64,000 nucleotides of DNA from Lamprocystis purpurea DSM 4197 (GTDB taxonomy: Bacteria; Pseudomonadota; Gammaproteobacteria; Chromatiales; Chromatiaceae), in contig NZ_KB902520.1 of NCBI RefSeq assembly GCF_000379525.1, positions 76,419-140,418 on the forward strand, read 5' to 3'. The notes below the pieces were generated by a model. It was not told the DNA's origin. It worked only from the letters and a program-made list of their open reading frames with translations, and did not search any database. Shown one piece after another: positions 34,870-43,596 of this stretch; the first letter of the stretch is position 1; every line of letters starts with the position of its first letter. The position numbers and the translations under genes are program-made.

Positions 34870-35901
34870 ATGCATCTGCATCGTATCGGCGCGGCCGCGC
34901 TCGCCTTGGCCCTCAGCTTACTGCTCAGCCTGCCGGCGCAGGCGCAGCAGGTCCGGATCAACGGCGGCGGGGCGAGCTTCCCGTTCCCGCTCTACTCGGC
35001 GTGGTTTCGTCACTTCAATCGGGAGAATCGGGGGATACGGATCAACTACCAGTCGGTCGGCAGCGGCACCGGCGTGCGCAACGTCATCAACCGCACCTTC
35101 GATTTTGGCGCCAGCGACGCGGCCATGACCGACGAGGAGATGGCCCAAGTGCGCGGCGGGGTGCTGGTGCTGCCCATGACGGCCGGTGAGATCGTGCTCG
35201 CCTACAACCTGCCGGGGATCGACAATGTGCGGCTGCCGCGCGCCGTCTACCCGCTGATCTTCTCCGGTGAGATCACCAACTGGAGCGATCCGCGGATCGC
35301 CGCGGCCAATCCTGGCGTGACCCTCCCCGACCGGACGATCCGGGTCGTGCGGCGGTCCGATTCCTCGGGCACCACCTTCGTCTTCACCCAACACCTGAGC
35401 GCCATCAATGAGTCCTTCCGCACGCGGGTGGGGACCGGCACCTCGGTGTCCTGGCCGAACCAGCCGAATATCATCGGCGCACCGCGCAACGATGGCGTCA
35501 CCGCCACCGTCAACCAGACGGTGGGTTCGATCGGTTATATCGAGTATTTCTTCGCCACCTCGACCAACGCTCAGGTGGCAATGTTGGAGAATGCCGCCGG
35601 TCAGTTCGTCGCGCCCAGCGACGAGTCCGGCCAGGCGGCCCTGGCCGGCGCGGACCTCACGGGCAAGGACCTGCGCATCTGGGTGACGGACCCCGCTGAC
35701 CCGGCGGCCTACCCGATCGTCACCTTTACCTGGATGCTGTTCTTCCGCGAGCACGGCAACGAACGGATCAGTGCGGCCCTGCGCGACTTCGTCACCTGGG
35801 CGCTGGCGGATGGTCAGGGAATGGCGGCCGACCTCGGCTACATCCCGATGCCGAAGGCCGTCGTGGAGCGCGTTCAGGCGGAGATCCCCAACATCCGCTA
35901 G
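34870..35901 (+). CDS. pstS: Phosphate-binding protein PstS (third, stand-alone)
   Basis: A 343-residue secreted PstS paralogue with a signal peptide ending at AQAQQ. Contact motifs are GGGASFPFP, VGSGTGVRN, DFGASDAAMTD and RRSDSSGTTFVF. No permease or ATPase gene is adjacent, so it must deliver phosphate to the PstCAB at 19.8-22.5 kb or act as a sensor or scavenger. SD-like CAGGAG is 8 bases upstream of the ATG. Confidence 0.95.
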   Translation: MHLHRIGAAALALALSLLLSLPAQAQQVRINGGGASFPFPLYSAWFRHFNRENRGIRINYQSVGSGTGVRNVINRTFDFGASDAAMTDEEMAQVRGGVLVLPMTAGEIVLAYNLPGIDNVRLPRAVYPLIFSGEITNWSDPRIAAANPGVTLPDRTIRVVRRSDSSGTTFVFTQHLSAINESFRTRVGTGTSVSWPNQPNIIGAPRNDGVTATVNQTVGSIGYIEYFFATSTNAQVAMLENAAGQFVAPSDESGQAALAGADLTGKDLRIWVTDPADPAAYPIVTFTWMLFFREHGNERISAALRDFVTWALADGQGMAADLGYIPMPKAVVERVQAEIPNIR

Positions 35902-36298
35902 CGGGTCGGGCAGCGTTCCGGCCGGCGCCGGGGCGTCGCCCACTGGAGGTCGAGGCGTTAGCCGGACCGGGCCGCGCAGACGCGATGTCGACCGGCTGAA
36001 GCCTCGACCTCCGGTATTCTAGGGGCCGGAATGACGATCAAGGCCTGCCTGACCTTCCTGTTGCCAATTCACTGCAAGGCCGACGGGGCGGCCTGAGCGG
36101 TGGCGATATCCCCGATCGCGGCCTTCTTGCGATTACCCAACGGTGCGTCGATCTTGCCTTTTACCTCGGCCCGGTCAGCGCCTTTGTAGCCCTTGATGTG
36201 CTCGTCGCCTGGGTAGCGGGACTGCGACCGGGGGAGGTGCCAGTACAGCCCGAAGTGCGACCCGGCAGTCCGCCATCCAGGCTTGGCACCCCGAGTCG
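35902..36298. other. Intergenic, 397 bp, with a long inverted repeat
   Basis: TGGAGGTCGAGGC (35944-35956) and GCCTCGACCTCCGG (36000-36013) can pair across a 43-base loop between convergent genes. A minus-strand frame at 36069-36398 ends in a basic sequence (NRKKAAIGDIAT) that looks protein-like, but it overlaps zntB and has no recognisable family; it may be a fragment. Confidence 0.45.
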
Positions 36299-37270
36299 CT
36301 AAAGCATCCGGCGCCAGTAGATTAAGACGAAGGCGACGATGACGGAGGCCAGCATGACCCCCATGACCCAGACAAACCCATTGGCATCCTCGAGCCACGG
36401 CAAGCCGCCGACGTTCATGCCGAAGATGCTGGAGATCAGGGTGATGGGCAGAAACAACGTCGCCGCAACGGAAACAAAATAGAGATTACGGTTCGTTCGT
36501 TCGGTGAGGCGTCGGTCGATCTCTTCGTTCAGCAGCCGCGCCCGCTCCTGCACGAGTTCGAGATCTTGAGTTACCGACGACAGCGCCCGGCCCAACCTGA
36601 CCAGATCCTTGGACGCCAGCCCGTCCCACCAGGGCGGAAGATGTCCCGGAAGGTCGCGCAGGGCATGGCCGTCGGCGCTGACTTGGCGTCGCAACCGAGC
36701 CATTGCCAGGCGATGCTGTCCGAAATTCATCTCGTAATCGCGACCAGAGAATACACGATCTTCGGCATCATCGATCAGATCGCCATACTTGGCGACCATC
36801 TTCTGGAACGTTGCGAGCAAATGGCCCAATAGACGGTTGAGTAAGGCCGCGGTGGTCTCGATCCGCACCCCGCGGTCAAGGTCCCCGTGTAACAGGCCCA
36901 CCGCTGAGATCGTATGATGCCGCCCAGTCACCAAGCAGGTCTGATCGGCGTAGAAGCGAAAAGCGCCGAATTCTTCGGGATTGTCGGCAAGGACGTCCGA
37001 TAAGACTCCGGCGATGGTGCGCCCGGTCGCTTCAATGCGGGTATTGTGTTCACTCGACAGGAGGAAATCCCGGCTTTCCGGACTGAGCCAGGCGCAGGCA
37101 TTGACCCACTCGACGGCACGCCGATCGTTAAGGTTGAAATGTAACCAGACGCAACCTTCGGGTGGCTGCAGCGCACTGAGCGCATGGAGATCAAGGGCGG
37201 CGGCTGGTCCTTGCGACTGAAGTTGAAAGCCGAAGATGAGTCCCCCGTCATCGTGCAGATCGACGCCCAT
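36299..37270 (-). CDS. zntB: ZntB-type zinc transporter (CorA superfamily)
   Basis: A 323-residue membrane protein. The large N-terminal cytoplasmic domain contains PPEGCVWLHFNLND and the long stalk helix, and the two C-terminal helices flank the signature GMNVGGLPW, the ZntB version of the CorA GMN motif. ZntB forms pentamers that move zinc (proton-coupled import is the current view for the family). The start MGVDLHDDGGLIFGF is typical. It reads away from the PP2C remnant. Confidence 0.92.
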   Translation of the reverse strand: MGVDLHDDGGLIFGFQLQSQGPAAALDLHALSALQPPEGCVWLHFNLNDRRAVEWVNACAWLSPESRDFLLSSEHNTRIEATGRTIAGVLSDVLADNPEEFGAFRFYADQTCLVTGRHHTISAVGLLHGDLDRGVRIETTAALLNRLLGHLLATFQKMVAKYGDLIDDAEDRVFSGRDYEMNFGQHRLAMARLRRQVSADGHALRDLPGHLPPWWDGLASKDLVRLGRALSSVTQDLELVQERARLLNEEIDRRLTERTNRNLYFVSVAATLFLPITLISSIFGMNVGGLPWLEDANGFVWVMGVMLASVIVAFVLIYWRRML

Positions 37271-37338
37271 TACGACTATTTACTCCCATCGCCGGCTCGG
37301 TCGGACTCGCGCCGCACACGGGCAGGAAATCCCACTAG

Positions 37339-37478
37339 TTACACAGAAGTATCCAACTCGCTGTCCCGGTCGTCAAGAAGGGAGACAAGCGCCGTGGTAT
37401 TGTCATCGACACCTGTCGGCAACGTCAGCACGCGCCCTGGACCCATCTGGTCAAGGCCATCGCTGACCAGCGCTAGGG
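37339..37478 (-). pseudogene. PP2C-type phosphatase C-terminal fragment
   Basis: The last 45 or so codons before the stop at 37339 read LVSDGLDQMGPGRV, then GVDDNTTALVSLL, the ending expected of a PPM/PP2C serine/threonine phosphatase (the metal-binding DN followed by T-A-L-V). Upstream on this strand the frame is only antisense to the nitroreductase remnant, so the rest of the gene is gone. Confidence 0.45.
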
Positions 37479-37479
37479 A

Positions 37480-38175
37480 TTGCCGGCTGGCCCCGCTGCG
37501 GCAGGCGGGGGTCTGAACGGTTACTTTCGATTGCCTTTGCCGGATGCGTTCTATGCAGCGGTGTGCGCGGACACTTGGCGGCTGGATGCCCGCAGTGGCC
37601 TTGACGGCGCTGCGCTCGGCCAGGAACTGGTTCGTTGTGCCACCCTGGCGCCCTCCAGCCACAACACCCAGTGCTGGAAGTTCGCGCTGGAGGGCAACGG
37701 CCGATCCATCGCGATCCTGCCCGATCTGGCGCGTCGCTGCCCGGCGGTGGACCCGGACGATCACCACCTCTTCGTTTCGCTGGGTTGTGCCGCCGAGAAC
37801 CTGATCCAGGCCGCGCTGGCCCGCGGTCTCACGGGTGATGTGCGGTTCGACCCGGCAAGCGACGCGGTGCGCGTGGCGCTCGAACCCACACGCGCGCAGT
37901 CCTCATCCCTGTTCATGGTGTTCGTCGGCCAGTCGGCCGACAAGGCGCACTGGGTAGACGTCGGGCGCTGCTACGAGCGGTTCGCGCTACAGGCAACGGC
38001 ACTGGGCATTCGCAATGCCTTCTTGAACCAGCCCGTCGAGGTTCGATCGCTGCGGCCGCAGTTCGCCGCCGCGATCGGACTGGCTGATCAGCGCCCCGAC
38101 CTGGTGGTGCGCTTCGGCCGTGGCCCGACGATGCCATCGTCACTGCGCCGACCTGTTCAGGCCGTGATGTTCTAA
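37480..38175 (+). pseudogene. Acg-family nitroreductase with internal deletion
   Basis: The N-terminal part (LVRCATLAPSSHNTQCWKF, then DLARRCPAVDPDDHHLF and LGCAAENLIQAAL) and the C-terminal part (DVGRCYERFALQATALGIR, FLNQPVEVRSLRPQFA) match Acg-type FMN-binding nitroreductases, which are usually 320-370 residues. Here the two parts join near EPTRAQSSSLF/MVFVGQSADK and about 100 central residues appear to be missing without breaking the frame. The N terminus also lacks a clear start; it begins about where the PP2C fragment ends. FMN-binding residues at both ends remain, but a functional enzyme is unlikely. Confidence 0.6.
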
Positions 38176-38253
38176 AGCTCCAATCGATTAAGCCAGTTGC
38201 GAATTGAGTCACCTTCCGGCGCTTTGGTTTTGAGTGTGCGTGGTCGGACGGCA

Positions 38254-38991
38254 TCAATCGATCGCATAGGCCTCCACGATCACGTACTGCGGGTCCTCGC
38301 TGCCTTGGTCATAGACGAAGATCAGCGGCTTGGCGGCGGTCGCGATGGCCTCGTGCGCGGCGGCGCAGACGGCGCCGAGGCGCACCGAGCCGTCCGGCGC
38401 CCATTGCGCGTTGCGGCTGCGCGACATGCGCACGTCGGCGTACCAGTCATCCTTGTGCCCCGACTGAGCGCCGGTCCAGTGGTCATCCTTCGGGCGCGTG
38501 CCGCCCTGCCAAACGTCCACCGCGAGACCGACGCGGTAGCCGTGCGACCAAACGTCCTTGAGTTCCTTCGGCGCCTTGTCGTCGCCGCAGACCTTGACCG
38601 GATTGGCGGTGGCCTTGGCGCCGGCCTTGGGGGCGATATCGATCAGCGCCCAATCGGTCTTGGCCTCCTTGATCACCCCCTTGTTCTGGGCGAGCTTGAC
38701 GATGACCGGCTGGCCGGCCAGTTGCAGCAGCTTCGGCCAGTTGTCGGCACCGGCCGAGAAGTTGATCAGGGTGTCGCCGGCCAGGCACGTGGACTCCACC
38801 GACTTCTCGGCGCTGCTGAACCAGCCCTCGTTGCTGCCTTTGAACGAGGTCTTCATCAGGTCGCAGTTCAGGATGCGCGCGACGGGCGCCGAGCCGGCCA
38901 GCGCGATCCCGGTGGTGTCGAAGGTGCCGGCCAGCAGCGGGACGGCGGCGATCAGGAACAGGGCGGATGCGATGGTGGTGGACCGTTTCAT
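38254..38991 (-). CDS. Secreted protein of unknown function, 245 aa
   Basis: The ATG at 38991 is preceded by AAGGA at good spacing and starts a signal peptide (MKRSTTIASALFLIAAVPLL), so the product is exported. Three or four cysteines (NCDLMKT, ESTCLAGD, KVCGDD, AVCAAAH) could form disulfides. No motif is recognised. It is divergent from the vWA/binding-protein operon across a 379-bp region that contains a Pho-box-like site, so it may share its regulation. Confidence 0.75.
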   Translation of the reverse strand: MKRSTTIASALFLIAAVPLLAGTFDTTGIALAGSAPVARILNCDLMKTSFKGSNEGWFSSAEKSVESTCLAGDTLINFSAGADNWPKLLQLAGQPVIVKLAQNKGVIKEAKTDWALIDIAPKAGAKATANPVKVCGDDKAPKELKDVWSHGYRVGLAVDVWQGGTRPKDDHWTGAQSGHKDDWYADVRMSRSRNAQWAPDGSVRLGAVCAAAHEAIATAAKPLIFVYDQGSEDPQYVIVEAYAID

Positions 38992-39270
38992 CACGGGTTT
39001 CCTTTAAGCAATGTGTTGGTGTGGGTATCGGTTGGCCGGACTGCTGCCGGCAAGAGGGGATCAAGTTCCGGCGGGACTCTTGCGCGACAGGCGAAACGCG
39101 CCGGCAACTCCGGGGTTTCCCGAGGACAGCCAATGCGTATCCTGGCGGAGTCTAGTCTAACCGCGATTGGTTGCGCCTTTGATACCGGGACTGGGCGGGT
39201 CCGCCGTTAGGTCAAGACGCAAGACTGCGCCAACGCGGGCGACAGAGCCGCCAAGACGGCCTGCCGGACC

Positions 39271-39299
39271 GTTACAACGCTGTCACATCTTCCTGTCAC
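39271..39299 (+). promoter_or_regulatory. Putative Pho box before the vWA/binding-protein operon
   Basis: Half-sites GTTACA (39271), TGTCACA (from 39281) and TGTCACA (from 39294) are present; the first pair is 11 bp apart and the second 13 bp. It lies about 75 bp before the start at 39371. The irregular spacing lowers confidence. Nothing else was seen in 38992-39370. Confidence 0.5.
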
Positions 39300-39370
39300 A
39301 CTTGCGCCTAAGTCTACGCGGAATCCGCGTGGCCCCGCCCGTCTATCCATCCATCGGCTTCGGAGGTCTC

Positions 39371-41155
39371 ATGTTCACGGACCTGTCGCGAACCCCGTTC
39401 GCCGCCGCCCTGGCGGTCTCGCTCCTTGGTCTTGCTCCCGGTGCCGCCTCCGCGGCGGAGGTGGAGAACCGCTGTACTCCGACGCCGAACCAGGTCGTGG
39501 TGCGCTTCACCTACGGCTCCGAGAAAGCACCCTGGATCCACGAGGTCACCGACGCCTTCAACCGGCAGGGCGAGCAGACCGCCTCCGGCAAGACCATCTG
39601 CGTCCATGCCATCCCCAAGGGGTCCGGCGATGCGGTCAACGAGATCAAGAACGGTCAGGCCGGCCCCGACGAGGTCCACGCCACCAGTCCGGCCTCGGAC
39701 CTCTATGTGAACCTGATCAATTTCGAGTCGACCGAAACGCAGGGCCAGGACCTGCTGAAGGTCGAGGGCTTTCTGGTCTCATCCCCGGTGGTGATCGCCG
39801 TATGGGAGCCGGTGCTCGCCAAGCTGGGCCCGGCCGATCAGGTGGGTTGGGCCGAGGTCTTCAAGCGCTCGGCCGCGGGCGGCTTCCGCTATGGTCAGAC
39901 CAGCCCGGAGAGTTCCAACAGCGGGCTGTCGGCCCTGGTTGCCCAGTTCTATGCGGGGGCCGAAGCGGAGGCCGGACGGTCGGTGCCGCGCCTGTCGCTC
40001 GCCAAGGTCGAGGATCCCAAGGTCCGCGCATTCGTCGCCAAGGTCCACGAGAGCGTCATCCATTACGGCCGCTCCACCGGCTTCTATGCCGAGAAGATGC
40101 GGGCCGGCGGCCCCCAGTACGCGGATGCGGTGGTGCTCTATGAGAGCGACGTGATCCAGGCCAACCAGTACATCCGTGACCAGGGACTCAAGTTCCCCAA
40201 GCTGCTGGCGGTCTACCCCAAGGAGGGTACCTTCGCCACCAATCACCCCTTCGCCATCGTCAAGCGCGATTGGGTGGACGCGGATGAGGAGGATGGCGCC
40301 AAGCGCTACTTCGCCTTCCTGATGTCCCCCCAGACTCAGGCCAAGGCGCTGCAATACGGGTTCCGTCCGAGCGTTGCCCTCGATATGGACCCGAAGATCT
40401 ATGCCATGGTGTGGAGCCCGGACCATGGGGTGCAGCCATTCGAGACGGTGCACAATTTCCTCGCCACACCCGGCGGCAACGTGGTCAAGGCCGCCCGCGA
40501 TGCCTTCCGCGCGATCAAGAACAAGTCCCAGGTCGTGCTGGTGATCGACCGCTCCGGCAGCATGGACACCAAGTTGCGCGACAACGAGCGCGGGGTGGAG
40601 CGCTCGCGGATGGAGATGGCGGTGGAGAGTGCGAACCTGCTCGCCGGAACCCTCCAGGACAAGGACCGCCTCTCCCTGCTGCTCTATGACTATCAGGTCC
40701 AGTATTCCGATTTGACGCCCAAGGGCCAGCCGATCGCCATGGATGCGGCCGGCAAGGCGCGCCTGACGGAGGCGCTCGCCAAGATTCGCCCGGCGGGCGG
40801 CACCGCCATGCGCTCGGCCATCGCCACCGCCTGGACCGACCTCTGTCAGGCGATCAAGGCCGACCCGTCGGACCGGTCGATCCGCGTCCTGGTGGTCCTG
40901 ACCGATGGGGTCGACAATGCCTCGAAGGTCTCGGATGCCGACCTGATCCGGCAGATCGGCTTCGCCCAGGGTGACGGCCGCGGTGGTTATCTGGGCGATC
41001 CGGCCTGCAAGATCCCGGTCTTCGGCGTCGCCTTCGGCGGCCAGGCGGACGACGCGCCGCTCAAGGCCGTCAGTGCCGCCGCCGGCGGCGAGACGCGCCG
41101 CGGGGACTCCGCGGAGATCCGCGAGATCTTCAAGCGCTTCAGCGAACTCCTGTGA
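39371..41155 (+). CDS. Exported substrate-binding protein fused to a vWA domain
   Basis: A 594-residue exported protein (signal peptide ending near AASAAE). Residues about 30-370 form a type II periplasmic binding domain: FTYGSEKAPWIHEVTDAFN, IPKGSGDAVNEIKNG, PDEVHATSPASDLYVN and SPESSNSGLSALVAQFYA, resembling phosphate/molybdate-type and SBP_bac_11 proteins. Residues about 385-594 form a von Willebrand A domain with a complete MIDAS: DRSGSMD near 393, GGTAMRS and LTDGVDNASK. The ATG has CGGAGG 5 bases upstream. The next gene starts within 30 bp, giving an operon of two binding proteins and a small exported protein with no permease or ATPase. The ligand is unknown. Confidence 0.88.
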   Translation: MFTDLSRTPFAAALAVSLLGLAPGAASAAEVENRCTPTPNQVVVRFTYGSEKAPWIHEVTDAFNRQGEQTASGKTICVHAIPKGSGDAVNEIKNGQAGPDEVHATSPASDLYVNLINFESTETQGQDLLKVEGFLVSSPVVIAVWEPVLAKLGPADQVGWAEVFKRSAAGGFRYGQTSPESSNSGLSALVAQFYAGAEAEAGRSVPRLSLAKVEDPKVRAFVAKVHESVIHYGRSTGFYAEKMRAGGPQYADAVVLYESDVIQANQYIRDQGLKFPKLLAVYPKEGTFATNHPFAIVKRDWVDADEEDGAKRYFAFLMSPQTQAKALQYGFRPSVALDMDPKIYAMVWSPDHGVQPFETVHNFLATPGGNVVKAARDAFRAIKNKSQVVLVIDRSGSMDTKLRDNERGVERSRMEMAVESANLLAGTLQDKDRLSLLLYDYQVQYSDLTPKGQPIAMDAAGKARLTEALAKIRPAGGTAMRSAIATAWTDLCQAIKADPSDRSIRVLVVLTDGVDNASKVSDADLIRQIGFAQGDGRGGYLGDPACKIPVFGVAFGGQADDAPLKAVSAAAGGETRRGDSAEIREIFKRFSELL

Positions 41156-41181
41156 TCACTGCCAAGTCGAGGACGATCCCG

Positions 41182-42714
41182 ATGTCACCATCCGCGAATC
41201 CCGCGCCGACCACAGGCCGCACCAACACCGCATTCGACAGACTCGGCCGCATGGCAGCCTGCACGTTGCTGGCGTTCGCCGTCGCACTCGCCGCGCCCAC
41301 GCTACCGGCGGCCGAGAAGCTGTTCGACTTCGGCAGCCTCAACGTCGACCTGTCCAAAGTCCAGGCGAAACCCGGCGCGACCCCCGATCAAGCCGGGACC
41401 CCATCGGGCACGGCGGTGAAGGAGGCGCCCGCCCAGCAATTGCCGAGCACCCCGGAGAGTCCGGCCCCGGCCGTCTTGCCGCGCGACGGTCAGGAGTCGA
41501 TCGGCGCCACGGTCAAGACGCAGGCGATCACGGTCAAGCCGGTGGAGGTGAGCGCGGCCAAAGCCGGGCAGCAGCAGGTGAACTATCCGGTGCCGGAAGA
41601 CCGGCAGGTGATCGAGGTCAAGATCGCCGCCGGCTCCGAGAAGAAGGACTGGTTCGAGGAGGCCGCCCGGCGCTTCATGGCCGACCCCAGCCTCAACAGC
41701 ATCGACGGCAAGCCCATCCGGCTCACCATCGACAAGATCGGCTCGACCGAGTCCGCGACCCTGCTGGCCGGCGGCAAGACCATGCACGGCGGGCGCAATG
41801 AGTATCAGGTGTGGGCCCCCGCCTCCAGCATCTTCCGCGGTGTGGTGGAGGACGCCTTCACCGGCGGCAAGCTGTTCGAGACCGATGACTCGGTGGCGCG
41901 CAGCCCGATGGTCTTCGTCACCTGGGAGCCGGTGCAGCAGGCGATCGATCAGAAGCTCCAGAAGTCGATGAGCTTCGATACGCTTACCGAGATTTTCTCC
42001 CGCGAGTTGGGCGGCGACAAGATCGACCCGAATGGGCGCAACTTCCAATTCGGCTTCACCCGCCCGCAGGACTCCAACAGCGGCGCGGTCGCCCTGATCA
42101 CGATGGCCTACGAGTTCTTCGCCAAGGACCGGGCGTACTACAAGATCCGGCTGGATGACTTGAAGAACCCCGACTTCCAAGCCTATCTGGCCTTCATGAA
42201 ATATCTGTCGGACCAGACCAAGGACAGCACCGGCAAGCTCGCCGAGCCGCTGATGCAGGCCGGTTACGGGGGCCAGCCGTTGTCCAGCGTCTATGTGTAC
42301 GAGAACCTGGGTGTGAAGCTCGCTTTCATCCGCAAGGCCAATGACCCGGCCGGGGCCAAGCCGGTGATCCGTTATCCCAAGTACAATCTCATCTCGGATC
42401 ATCCCTATTACACTCTGCGTCACGGCAATTCCCAGGCCCAGGTCGAGGCCGCGCGGCGCTTCAAGGACTTCCTGCTGACCCGCGACATCCAACTCCTGGC
42501 CCTGCAAAAGGAGGGCTTCCGCCCGGTCAGTACCCAAATCTCCAACCAGGAGATGAACGACGTGCTGGGCGGCGATTTCGTGACCGAGAACGGACTGGTG
42601 CCGGACCTGATCAAGGCCTCCCAGATCCTCATCCCGGCCCAGAGCGGCGAGGTCATCATGGCCCTGATCCGCACCTACCAGGGGCTTGGGGACCCGGTCG
42701 GACCCAACTTCTGA
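41182..42714 (+). CDS. Exported binding protein with Pro-rich linker
   Basis: 510 residues from the ATG at 41182, which has GAGGA upstream; a GTG overlapping the previous stop at 41152 is the alternative. The N terminus is a signal peptide preceded by a long basic region (ending TLPAAEKLFDF). A low-complexity, Pro/Ala-rich stretch (about 60-130) links to a type II binding domain: EVKIAAGSEKKDWFEEAARRF, WAPASSIFRGVVEDAF, RPQDSNSGAVALITMAYEFF and a late ADKYP-like region. It is clearly related to the binding domain of the preceding vWA protein (compare the SNSG motif) but has no vWA domain. Probably tethered or soluble in the periplasm. Confidence 0.82.
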   Translation: MSPSANPAPTTGRTNTAFDRLGRMAACTLLAFAVALAAPTLPAAEKLFDFGSLNVDLSKVQAKPGATPDQAGTPSGTAVKEAPAQQLPSTPESPAPAVLPRDGQESIGATVKTQAITVKPVEVSAAKAGQQQVNYPVPEDRQVIEVKIAAGSEKKDWFEEAARRFMADPSLNSIDGKPIRLTIDKIGSTESATLLAGGKTMHGGRNEYQVWAPASSIFRGVVEDAFTGGKLFETDDSVARSPMVFVTWEPVQQAIDQKLQKSMSFDTLTEIFSRELGGDKIDPNGRNFQFGFTRPQDSNSGAVALITMAYEFFAKDRAYYKIRLDDLKNPDFQAYLAFMKYLSDQTKDSTGKLAEPLMQAGYGGQPLSSVYVYENLGVKLAFIRKANDPAGAKPVIRYPKYNLISDHPYYTLRHGNSQAQVEAARRFKDFLLTRDIQLLALQKEGFRPVSTQISNQEMNDVLGGDFVTENGLVPDLIKASQILIPAQSGEVIMALIRTYQGLGDPVGPNF

Positions 42715-42733
42715 ATCATCGAGGAACCACGAC

Positions 42734-43420
42734 ATGAGGACCCAAGGGCCGACGCCGAGCGCTCGATGCGCGTACCTGCCCCTGCTTGCTCTGGCCGCCC
42801 TGATGGCGGCCACGGCTGCTGCCCAGGCGGCCAGCTTCGGTGATTACCTGAAGCAGTTGGGCGGCTTCTCATTCGGCGGAAGCGAGTTCAGCCCCGCCGA
42901 TATGGCCGGCAACCAGAAGCAATGGGAAGACCGCGAGCGCTGGGTCAAGGAGGCCCTGGACCAGGCCTATCTGGCCCTGGCACGCTCGGACAAAGAGGTG
43001 AATCTGTTCGATTTCCAGAACTATTACAATGTCCTGTCCATCCAGTGGACCCCCGAGTACCTGACCGACCCGGCCCATATCGGCAATCTCAACGCCTACG
43101 CGACCTTCACCGAGTACCTCTCACGGTATCTCAAGGTCAAGCAGGAACTCATCACGAAGATCGCTGAACTCAACCGTCACTATGCAGTACTGAAGCAGAT
43201 CGATCCGCGCCGCCTCACCGGTCCCTTCCAACTGGACACCGGCGGCCAGGCGCAGTCCTACACCCAGCAGGCCGCCGGCTCGGTGGACGCGACCGCCCAC
43301 CAGGCGGCCCTGGCCACTTCCGCCGGGGCGGTGGAGAAATACACCGCGGAACTGAATCGCGCCATCGACTATGGGCTCGATCTGGAAGGCCACTTCAAGC
43401 AGGCGACGGGGATTCAGTGA
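42734..43420 (+). CDS. Exported helical protein of the vWA operon, 228 aa
   Basis: The ATG at 42734 has GAGGAAC upstream and begins a signal peptide (ending near AAAQAASFG). The mature part is helical: a WVKEALDQAYLALARSDKEV segment, an aromatic-rich centre (NYYNVLSIQWTPEYL) and C-terminal coiled-coil-like sequence. No family is recognised. It follows the binding protein by 19 bp, so it is very likely part of the same periplasmic system. Confidence 0.75.
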   Translation: MRTQGPTPSARCAYLPLLALAALMAATAAAQAASFGDYLKQLGGFSFGGSEFSPADMAGNQKQWEDRERWVKEALDQAYLALARSDKEVNLFDFQNYYNVLSIQWTPEYLTDPAHIGNLNAYATFTEYLSRYLKVKQELITKIAELNRHYAVLKQIDPRRLTGPFQLDTGGQAQSYTQQAAGSVDATAHQAALATSAGAVEKYTAELNRAIDYGLDLEGHFKQATGIQ

Positions 43421-43596
43421 CGGTTTCTAAATTAAACAAGTCTTTTTGTTGTTGACGAGGTCAGCGGTCGTCGCGGCGCGGTACGTCCAGTCAGGGTTCA
43501 TCCAGGCGACACATTCGGTTGCTACCTTATTGCAATGCAATATCGCAGCCCACCGTCGGCCCGATCCCAGGGCCTGCCGCCAGCGAGGACCCCAGC

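Noticed and set aside
36069-36398. Minus-strand frame overlapping the end of zntB
   Set aside because: Half of it is out-of-frame zntB sequence; the basic C-terminal part may be a remnant but could not be identified.
41302-42813. A 503-codon minus-strand open frame
   Set aside because: Antisense to the second binding protein gene and without domain signatures or ribosome site.
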